From positions 1-6,995 of the forward strand of contig JAHEMP010000124.1 of assembly GCA_024643585.1 (NCBI GenBank): a DNA stretch of 6,995 bases, written 5' to 3'. Positions 1-4,518 of the stretch are shown piece after piece. A program made the translations under genes and the position numbers. Position 1 is the first letter of the stretch; every line of letters begins with the position of its first letter. Below the pieces are notes generated by a model. That model worked only from the letters and a program-made list of their open reading frames with translations, did not search any database and was not told where the DNA came from. This DNA is from Crocinitomicaceae bacterium. GTDB lineage: Bacteria; Bacteroidota; Bacteroidia; Flavobacteriales_D; Crocinitomicaceae.

Positions 1-626
1 GAAAATGGATCACACTTCATCTTTTGGGCATTGAAACAGGCCAAGGACCGTTTCATATGAATTGCTGAAGTCACAAGTAGATTTTTTTTCATTTCTGGAA
101 AAGAATCTTTTAGCAACTTTGCAGTGTTTCTAGCGTTTTCATACGTATTCTCCGACCTATCCTCAATAATAATATCTTCTATTGGAATGTTCCATCCTTT
201 GATCACTTCGCCGATTTGTTTTGCTTCGTGCAAACCTCGATCCCGAAGCATACCAGAATTTCCTGAAATCAATATTTTTCTAACTTTCCCTCTATGGTAA
301 AGATCAAGGGCTTGCCATATCCTATCGCCATTGTATCCAAGACTTAATCGTTCCAAATCATTGTTATAGGAAGCCATACCGGTCAATACAATAGCACAAT
401 CGTACGATTTGATATCTGCAATTTTCCTTCCTGGCACCTCCCAGTGTCTAGTGAATTCAAGAAAAATTACAGAATTTGAAAAAAATAAGAAAAAAGAAAA
501 ACAGACTATCAGTAATTTTTTCGAGAAAGGTTTTTTAAACCAAATAATGCCAATAAGAAACAGAAAAATCAACCAAGTAAAAGGCTGTGTAAGAAACAAT
601 AATATCTTCGATAAAATAAAAAACAT
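1..626 (-). CDS. ElyC/SanA/YdcF-family (DUF218) membrane protein, 3' end cut off by the window edge
   Basis: The minus strand is open from an ATG at 626 to base 1, giving 208 codons with no stop; the C-terminus lies outside the window. Residues 4-30 and 38-56 are two hydrophobic helices separated by a lysine-rich turn (KKPFSKK), followed by a DUF218 domain from about residue 75. Family landmarks visible are the strand YDCAIVLTG (75-83), the helix and strand around DLYHRGKVRKILISG (108-122), SENTYENARNT (158-168) and TSAIHMKRS (186-194). Two N-terminal helices plus a periplasmic DUF218 domain is the layout of E. coli ElyC (about 260 aa), so roughly 40-50 residues are probably missing. ElyC affects envelope biogenesis and undecaprenyl-phosphate supply in E. 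coli; the biochemical activity of the family is poorly defined, so that role is only an inference here. The gene is divergent from the MscS channel gene. The family assignment is firm, the function is not. Confidence 0.88.
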   Translation of the reverse strand, partial: MFFILSKILLFLTQPFTWLIFLFLIGIIWFKKPFSKKLLIVCFSFFLFFSNSVIFLEFTRHWEVPGRKIADIKSYDCAIVLTGMASYNNDLERLSLGYNGDRIWQALDLYHRGKVRKILISGNSGMLRDRGLHEAKQIGEVIKGWNIPIEDIIIEDRSENTYENARNTAKLLKDSFPEMKKNLLVTSAIHMKRSLACFNAQKMKCDPF

Positions 627-631
627 AGCGA

Positions 632-662
632 TTTTCAGGTTTTAAAAGATATTTTACCTTTG
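632..662 (+). promoter_or_regulatory. Putative promoter of the mscS-type gene
   Basis: TACCTTTG at 655-662 is an exact match to the Bacteroidota -7 consensus TAnnTTTG. An AT-rich TTTTCA at 632-637, 17 bp upstream, is only a loose counterpart of the -33 element. Transcription would start near 669, leaving a leader of about 23 nt before the ATG at 692. Consensus match seen; activity inferred. Confidence 0.5.
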
Positions 663-672
663 TTCGAGATAT

Positions 673-689
673 CAAAAATAACAAAAATA
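673..689 (-). promoter_or_regulatory. Possible -7 boxes for the divergent DUF218 gene
   Basis: Read on the minus strand, two tandem copies of TATTTTTG (682-689 and 673-680) fit TAnnTTTG and lie 47-63 bp upstream of the ATG at 626. No TTG-type -33 element stands at the expected distance. Because such boxes arise easily in A-rich DNA, this is a weak call. Confidence 0.25.
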
Positions 690-691
690 CA

Positions 692-1516
692 ATGGAAAAA
701 TTAGAGAGTATATTAGGAATTTCAGGAGGTGAAATCTATCAAATCATATTAAGCAAGGGTGTTTCTTTGCTTATTGCAGTTGCGATATTAGTCCTTGGGT
801 TTTGGACTGCAAAGTTGATTTCGAGAACAATCCGAAAAGGCATGAAAAAAGGTGATTTAGATCCGGGACTAATAAGTTTTATTTCAAGTCTGGTTTCTGC
901 AATTCTTAAGGTTTTAGTTATTATCACTGCCATGTCGCAGTTAGGCATTGAAATGACTTCATTTGTCGCCATACTTGGTGCTGCTGGTTTGGCCATTGGT
1001 ATGGCGTTCTCGGGAACGCTTTCCAACTTCGCAGGTGGAGTTATGATCCTAATTTTTAAGCCTTTTAAAGTTGGTGATTTCATCGAGGCTCAAGGAGAAA
1101 TAGGTACCGTAAAAGAAATTCAAATTTTCAATACTTTTTTAAGCACTAATGACAACAAAACAGTGATTCTTCCAAACGGACCGCTCGCAAATGGTAATAT
1201 CGTTAATTATACCAAAGCTGAAAATCGTCGTGTTGATTTCACCTTTGGAATAGCATACGGTGACAATTATGACAAAGCAAAAGACCTGTTAAATAAATTC
1301 ATTGCCGAAGACGATCGTATTTTAACGGACCCCGCTCCGTTTGTTGGATTGGGAGCCCTCGCAGATTCTTCTGTCAACATTACAGTTCGAACCTGGACAC
1401 CAGTCGAACACTATTGGCCTGTTTTCTTTGATTTGAACGAGCGCGTTTACAAAGAATTTTCAAAAGAGGGACTTAATATTCCGTTTCCTCAAATGGATGT
1501 GCATGTTAAGTCGTAA
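692..1516 (+). CDS. mscS: Small-conductance mechanosensitive ion channel, MscS family
   Basis: A 274-residue inner-membrane channel of the MscS type, which opens when membrane tension rises and releases small solutes during hypo-osmotic shock. Length and layout are close to E. coli MscS (286 aa): TM1 about 23-42, TM2 61-81, the pore-lining TM3 from about 90 with the Gly/Ala packing motif LGAAGLAIGMAFSG (95-108), then the hallmark SNFAGGVMI and FKPFKVGD (123-129), the beta domain with LPNGPLANGNIVNYT, and a C-terminal alpha/beta domain ending in PFPQMDVHV, nearly the same as E. coli YPQMDVNF. Aligned by eye, the hydrophobic gate residues L105 and L109 of E. coli correspond to L100 and M104, and the kink glycine G113 to G108. 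The ATG at 692 lies just downstream of a good promoter box. No terminator is visible before the following TonB-like gene, so read-through is possible. Confidence 0.95.
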   Translation: MEKLESILGISGGEIYQIILSKGVSLLIAVAILVLGFWTAKLISRTIRKGMKKGDLDPGLISFISSLVSAILKVLVIITAMSQLGIEMTSFVAILGAAGLAIGMAFSGTLSNFAGGVMILIFKPFKVGDFIEAQGEIGTVKEIQIFNTFLSTNDNKTVILPNGPLANGNIVNYTKAENRRVDFTFGIAYGDNYDKAKDLLNKFIAEDDRILTDPAPFVGLGALADSSVNITVRTWTPVEHYWPVFFDLNERVYKEFSKEGLNIPFPQMDVHVKS

Positions 1517-1602
1517 TTATTCAATTGCTTACCAATCAATCGGCAATTCCTACAAAACAATCAATTATAAATGATTCCTTCAAATTATCAGACATTAATG
1601 AC

Positions 1603-1609
1603 TAATTTG
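1603..1609 (+). promoter_or_regulatory. Weak candidate -7 box before the TonB-like gene
   Basis: TAATTTG at 1603-1609 resembles TAnnTTTG with one base missing from the spacer, and no convincing -33 element accompanies it. If active, transcription would start around 1616, downstream of the ATG at 1571, which would leave 1634 as the usable start. Co-transcription with mscS is an equally good explanation. Confidence 0.2.
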
Positions 1610-1633
1610 TGGCAAGAAATAAAATTTAACAAC

Positions 1634-2017
1634 ATGAAAAAAATTGGAATAACTCTATTATTTGTAGGCTTAAGTCTATTCTCTTCTGCTCAAAATGAAA
1701 CTGTAGAAACACCTCAAAATTCAGATCCTACATATGTTGGTGGACAAGAAGCAATGACGAAACACATTTCTACTAATTTGCGCTATCCCGAGGATGCAGT
1801 AAAGAGTAAAACACAAGGAACAGTTTACGCGTCCATTACAATCAACGAAGAGGGAAGAGTTATCGATGTGAAAATCTTACGCGGAGTTTCCGAATCGATC
1901 GATCTTGAAGCTACTCGTGTCATTAAAATAATGCCAAATTGGAAACCGGCAATATCGGCAGAAGGCAAACCGATTACTTCCCGTGTTTCCTTGCCTATTA
2001 AATTCGCATTGAATTAA
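1634..2017 (+). CDS. Exported stand-alone TonB C-terminal-domain protein
   Basis: A 127-residue protein made of a signal peptide (residues 1-20: MKK, a hydrophobic core, then SSAQ), a 12-residue linker, and one TonB C-terminal domain (about 34-126). Domain landmarks are YVGGQEAM (34-41), LRYPEDAVK (49-57), the QGTVY strand (61-65), NEEGRVIDVKILRG (71-84), the MPNWKPA motif (100-106) and a final LPIKFAL strand. This is the pattern of the many small Bacteroidota proteins labelled 'energy transducer TonB'. A true TonB has an N-terminal anchor that contacts ExbB/ExbD and a proline-rich spacer; neither is present, so energy transfer to outer-membrane receptors is doubtful and a periplasmic binding role is more likely. 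The frame is open back to an ATG at 1571, but the start at 1634 is chosen because it puts the signal peptide at the N-terminus. The upstream start would turn it into a membrane anchor after a 23-residue tail. Confidence 0.85.
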   Translation: MKKIGITLLFVGLSLFSSAQNETVETPQNSDPTYVGGQEAMTKHISTNLRYPEDAVKSKTQGTVYASITINEEGRVIDVKILRGVSESIDLEATRVIKIMPNWKPAISAEGKPITSRVSLPIKFALN

Positions 2018-2035
2018 AAAAGCGCATCAAGAAAC

Positions 2036-2072
2036 AAAAAAGGGTCTGAAATACTATTTCCGACCCTTTTTT
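2036..2072 (+). terminator. Rho-independent terminator after the TonB-like gene (possibly bidirectional)
   Basis: The arms AAAAAAGGGTC (2036-2046) and GACCCTTTTTT (2062-2072) are perfect complements. Inside them GAAA/TTTC (2048-2051 and 2057-2060) also pairs across a T/C mismatch, leaving a TACTA loop. The stem runs into a T tract, 19 bp after the TonB-like stop codon. The matching A tract on the left means it could also stop minus-strand transcription. Confidence 0.88.
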
Positions 2073-2104
2073 ATGATATTAACTTTTTCACCAAAACATT
2101 TAGC

Positions 2105-2140
2105 GAAAAAAAAAGAAGAACGTTTGTTCTTCTTCTTTTT
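2105..2140 (-). terminator. Terminator of the tRNA-Lys gene
   Basis: On the minus strand, immediately after the tRNA 3' end, AAGAAGAAC and GTTCTTCTT form a perfect 9-bp stem around a 4-base loop (2122-2125 on the plus strand). After one mismatch the pairing continues through A/T bases, and the stem runs into nine T residues (complement of the A run at 2106-2114). This is a standard intrinsic terminator. Confidence 0.8.
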
Positions 2141-2141
2141 G

Positions 2142-2214
2142 TGATCCCGCTGGGGCTCGAACCCAGGACCCATACATTAAAAGTGTATTGCTCTACCAGC
2201 TGAGCTACGGAATC
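2142..2214 (-). tRNA. tRNA-Lys, anticodon UUU
   Basis: The minus strand folds into a complete 73-nt cloverleaf. The acceptor arms GATTCCG and CGGGATC pair over 7 bp with one G-U, followed by discriminator A. The D arm is GCTC/GAGC with loop AGCTGGTA. The anticodon stem ATACA/TGTAT encloses the loop CTTTTAA, which places TTT at positions 34-36 and reads AAA/AAG lysine codons. The variable loop is short, and the T arm is CTGGG-TTCGAGC-CCCAG. No CCA is encoded, so the tail must be added by the CCA-adding enzyme. It is a single gene, with its own promoter and terminator and no neighbouring tRNAs. Confidence 0.97.
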
Positions 2215-2265
2215 CTTTTCAAAGAGGTTGTAAATATTATCTATTAATTACCCCGTTTGAGGGTG

Positions 2266-2295
2266 CAAATATAGCGGTATATTTTTTGTCTACAA
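2266..2295 (-). promoter_or_regulatory. Promoter of the tRNA-Lys gene
   Basis: On the minus strand TTG (2293-2295) is followed after 19 bp by TATATTTG (2266-2273), an exact fit to the Bacteroidota vegetative promoter pattern. Transcription would start near 2259, giving a leader of about 45 nt that would be removed by RNase P. This is the best-formed promoter in the window. Confidence 0.7.
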
Positions 2296-2406
2296 GTTCA
2301 AAATGACTTTTTTTTGAAATTATTTTCAATCTTATTCCTAACCATTTGATTCATAGTAAGAGCGGATATGAAAAAATTTACTTTCAACCATTCTGTGAGT
2401 CCATAA

Positions 2407-2436
2407 TTGTTCATCAAAAGACTTCTTGTATTTTTA
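2407..2436 (+). promoter_or_regulatory. Probable promoter of the aroK-transglutaminase gene
   Basis: TTG at 2407-2409 is followed after 19 bp by TATTTTTA (2429-2436), 7 of 8 matches to TAnnTTTG, with the same spacing as the tRNA promoter on the opposite strand. Transcription would start near 2442, which leaves only about 12 nt before the ATG at 2454 and rules out translation from the in-frame ATG at 2346. Confidence 0.45.
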
Positions 2437-2453
2437 CAGCATCAAATTGCAAT

Positions 2454-3593
2454 ATGCGTATTTTTCTAATTGGGTATATGGGTTCAGGTAAGAGTTCGAC
2501 GGGGAAGCGATTGGCTCGAGCATTAAACTTGCCTTTTTATGATACGGACAAGGAAATTGAAAACGAACAAAATAAAACCATAGAGGAAATTTTCAGTGAT
2601 TTTGGCGAAAATTATTTTCGATCTATTGAACATGAATATTTATTGCAACTTCAATTGCGTAACATCGATGGTGTTTTCGCTACAGGAGGCGGAATGCCCT
2701 GTTTCAATGACAACATCCAATTGATGAATCAACTTGGTGTTTCTATTTTTCTTGATAGACCTGCGAAGGAGTTGGTGCAAAGAGTAGAAACCAGCAAAAA
2801 AAGCAGACCTTTAATCTCTAATAAATCAGATGTTGAGTTGCTAAATTTCATTGAATATCAGCTAGAAAACAGAAATTATTTTTATAAAAAGGCAACGATA
2901 ATCGCTGAAAGAGACTGTCAAGATATAAAATCATTGGTTCACTTAATCACTGAGAAGTCTTACAAAAATGAAACAGAGATCTTGGATTATAATCATTCTT
3001 CTTTTTCATCCTTTTTGGAAGGAATTGAAGGGGTTGGAAATCCTTTAGATCAACTATTGAAAACCTACCAAAAGGTGCGAGACCATTTCCTCTACGATCC
3101 CTATCATTTAGATTTGAGACCGGAAGGATTGAAAGCAAGCTCCGTTCTTTTAAAAAAAAGAGCGTGGTGTGTCGAAAAAGCCAATGTTATGGCTGCGTGC
3201 GGCAGACGACTAGGTTTCCCTACTCGACTCTCGTATGCAATCGTAACCAATCATATTGGCATTGAAAAATTAGAATCTTATTTACGTCGGCCAGAAATAG
3301 TATTCCACGGTTATGTCGAAATATTTATAAATGGGAAATGGGTTTCTTGCACTCCTGCTTTCGATAAAAAAGTGTGTCGACTATCTGGTGTAGAACCTTT
3401 GGAATTCGATGGAAAACAAAATTCACTTTTTCAAGCCTTCAAAGGAAAAGAAAGGTTTATGGAGTATATCCATTATTATGGCCATTTTGCCGATGTGCCT
3501 ATTCAATTGATGAACAGTGAAATGAAAAAATATTACCCTCACCTATTTGACGAAGTATACGATACTAAGGAATTTTCTTTTTATCATTTGTAA
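2454..3593 (+). CDS. aroK: Shikimate kinase fused to a transglutaminase-like domain
   Basis: A 379-residue two-domain protein. Residues 1-166 form a shikimate kinase (ATP + shikimate to shikimate 3-phosphate, chorismate pathway, cytoplasm). Visible are the Walker A GYMGSGKSS (7-15), the DTD pair (D30, D32), substrate arginine R56, the triple glycine 78-80, lid arginine in SRPL (R118) and R140 in ENRNYFY, so the kinase should be active. Residues about 174-362 form a transglutaminase-like domain of a family normally encoded as a separate protein of about 200-220 aa: EILDYNH, YDPYHLDLRPEG, then the likely triad C239 (AWCVEKA), H285 (FHGYVEI) and D304 (TPAFD), and finally EPLEFDG. It has no signal peptide, and such domains can be proteases or amidases rather than cross-linkers. 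The start at 2454 is chosen because it gives the usual AroK N-terminus (MRIFLIG); the ATG at 2346 would add 36 unrelated residues. The in-frame joint contains no ATG, and loss of one base at 2971-2973 may have created the fusion. Confidence 0.85.
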   Translation: MRIFLIGYMGSGKSSTGKRLARALNLPFYDTDKEIENEQNKTIEEIFSDFGENYFRSIEHEYLLQLQLRNIDGVFATGGGMPCFNDNIQLMNQLGVSIFLDRPAKELVQRVETSKKSRPLISNKSDVELLNFIEYQLENRNYFYKKATIIAERDCQDIKSLVHLITEKSYKNETEILDYNHSSFSSFLEGIEGVGNPLDQLLKTYQKVRDHFLYDPYHLDLRPEGLKASSVLLKKRAWCVEKANVMAACGRRLGFPTRLSYAIVTNHIGIEKLESYLRRPEIVFHGYVEIFINGKWVSCTPAFDKKVCRLSGVEPLEFDGKQNSLFQAFKGKERFMEYIHYYGHFADVPIQLMNSEMKKYYPHLFDEVYDTKEFSFYHL

Positions 3594-3606
3594 AGCCAAA
3601 ACGGCT
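3594..3606. terminator. Weak hairpin between two converging genes
   Basis: AGCC (3594-3597) and GGCT (3603-3606) can pair around AAAAC in the 11-bp gap between the stop codons of the aroK fusion (plus) and the lipoprotein gene (minus), with short A/T runs outside the stem. The stem has only four base pairs and lacks a strong T tract, so it is a minor candidate. No better terminator is visible for either gene. Confidence 0.2.
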
Positions 3607-4459
3607 ATTTGACAACGACTATCAAGTATTTTGTTACCTTCCAAAAAGAGCGTAAATCATTTATAATCAACTTCGTATTATTTCCAGAAGACTGCAAAGT
3701 AAAGGAACTTGGGGAATGCGTAGAAACAATTTGAATTTTCGATCCAGAAATCAATATTTCCTTTTTGTTTCGAATATCAATGCGCGTAAAGTAATCTTCA
3801 TTAAAGTCGTTCTTTAAATTGACTTTTTTGCCAATACCAATAAAGCCATTGCTCCTATCAATTACGCCATTTTTTTCTAATTCTTTTTCTGTTCCATAGA
3901 CAAAATAAGCCGTATTCATCTCATCCGACAATACCTCTACTTCATAATCTTTTTGTTGATACGCATCAAACAACAAGGCATAGTCTTCGTTTTTTCTTTC
4001 TAAGTCCTGTTTCAAACTTAAAATTTGTTCGTCTTTTGCAGCAATGTCTTCCATTAACCGTTTTATCATGTTGTCCAATTCCACGATCTTTAATCCGCTC
4101 GACTTCATAGACTCCTGCATCTGAGCTACTTTCTTAGCGTTTTCCTCACGCAAATAATTAATGTGCTTAATTTCTTCAAGCACCATCTCTTTTTCTTCTG
4201 ACGCCAATTCGGGATTTTGACTTTTCACTCTTACATTTTCTTTTTTAATTCCTATTGAAACTAAATTGTCTTGAATTTCATTGAAAAACGAAAGGGATTC
4301 GTTGATTACAGAGTCCTTCAATTCAGCGTCCAACTTCATTTGCTCCAGTTGACTTTGTAAAGTTGTGATTTCCTCGGTCTGAGAATTTTCGGTTGTTGAT
4401 TCTGCTCTGCACGCTGCAAGGAGAACAATAAGTGTAAGGCTTCCGATTAATTTCATCAT
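3605..4459 (-). CDS. Coiled-coil lipoprotein of a Bacteroidota-typical family, function unknown
   Basis: A 284-residue lipoprotein. Residues 1-16 are a short hydrophobic signal ending in the lipobox LAAC, with C17 the lipidated residue. Translation may start at M1 (4459) or M2 (4456), with the same mature product. Residues about 28-182 are rich in E, K, Q and spaced leucines/isoleucines (for example EEIKHINYLREEN and KDEQILSLKQDLERK), as expected for a long coiled coil. Residues 183-284 form a small C-terminal domain opening with TAYFVYGTEKELEKNGVI and closing with SFWKVTKYLIVVV, a signature I recognise from uncharacterised Bacteroidota lipoproteins. I recall some relatives being named after a collagen-binding adhesin, but I cannot verify this and do not assign that function. 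The architecture suggests a spacer that holds a compact domain away from the membrane. It is divergent from the M61 peptidase gene across 59 bp and converges on the aroK fusion. Confidence 0.82.
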   Translation of the reverse strand: MMKLIGSLTLIVLLAACRAESTTENSQTEEITTLQSQLEQMKLDAELKDSVINESLSFFNEIQDNLVSIGIKKENVRVKSQNPELASEEKEMVLEEIKHINYLREENAKKVAQMQESMKSSGLKIVELDNMIKRLMEDIAAKDEQILSLKQDLERKNEDYALLFDAYQQKDYEVEVLSDEMNTAYFVYGTEKELEKNGVIDRSNGFIGIGKKVNLKNDFNEDYFTRIDIRNKKEILISGSKIQIVSTHSPSSFTLQSSGNNTKLIINDLRSFWKVTKYLIVVVK

Positions 4460-4468
4460 AGAATTGTA

Positions 4469-4495
4469 TATCTTTAAGACTTCCTTTTAAACATA
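4469..4495. promoter_or_regulatory. Candidate divergent -7 boxes between lipoprotein and M61 genes
   Basis: The 59-bp gap between the two divergent starts holds TATCTTTA (4469-4476) on the plus strand and TATGTTTA (4488-4495) on the minus strand, each 7 of 8 to TAnnTTTG. They lie about 43 bp before the M61 start and about 29 bp before the lipoprotein start. Neither has a clear TTG at -33, so both are tentative. If real, the two promoters overlap and would compete for polymerase. Confidence 0.3.
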
Positions 4496-4518
4496 GGAAC
4501 ACCGAAAATTAATAAAAA

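Noticed and set aside
409..645. Plus-strand open frame of 78 codons overlapping the DUF218 gene
   Set aside because: It is the reverse of the N-terminal coding part of the DUF218 gene; its lysine/asparagine-rich product mirrors the hydrophobic helices on the other strand and resembles no known family.
739..1083. Minus-strand open frame of 114 codons inside mscS
   Set aside because: The plus strand encodes an unmistakable MscS channel; the minus frame is a by-product of its codon use.
1524..1550. AATTGC/GCAATT inverted repeat after mscS as a possible terminator
   Set aside because: The stem has six weak pairs, a 14-base loop and no T tract, so it is unlikely to terminate transcription.
2251..2265. 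Short inverted repeat (ACCC/GGGT on the minus strand) at the tRNA transcription start
   Set aside because: The stem is only four base pairs with a seven-base loop and lies at the start of a leader that is removed; chance is a sufficient explanation.
2346..2453. N-terminal extension of the aroK fusion from the ATG at 2346
   Set aside because: The extra 36 residues lie ahead of the normal AroK N-terminus, match no family and include the probable promoter.
2947..3138. Minus-strand open frame of 63 codons in the fusion gene
   Set aside because: It overlaps the start of the transglutaminase-like domain and shows no features of its own.
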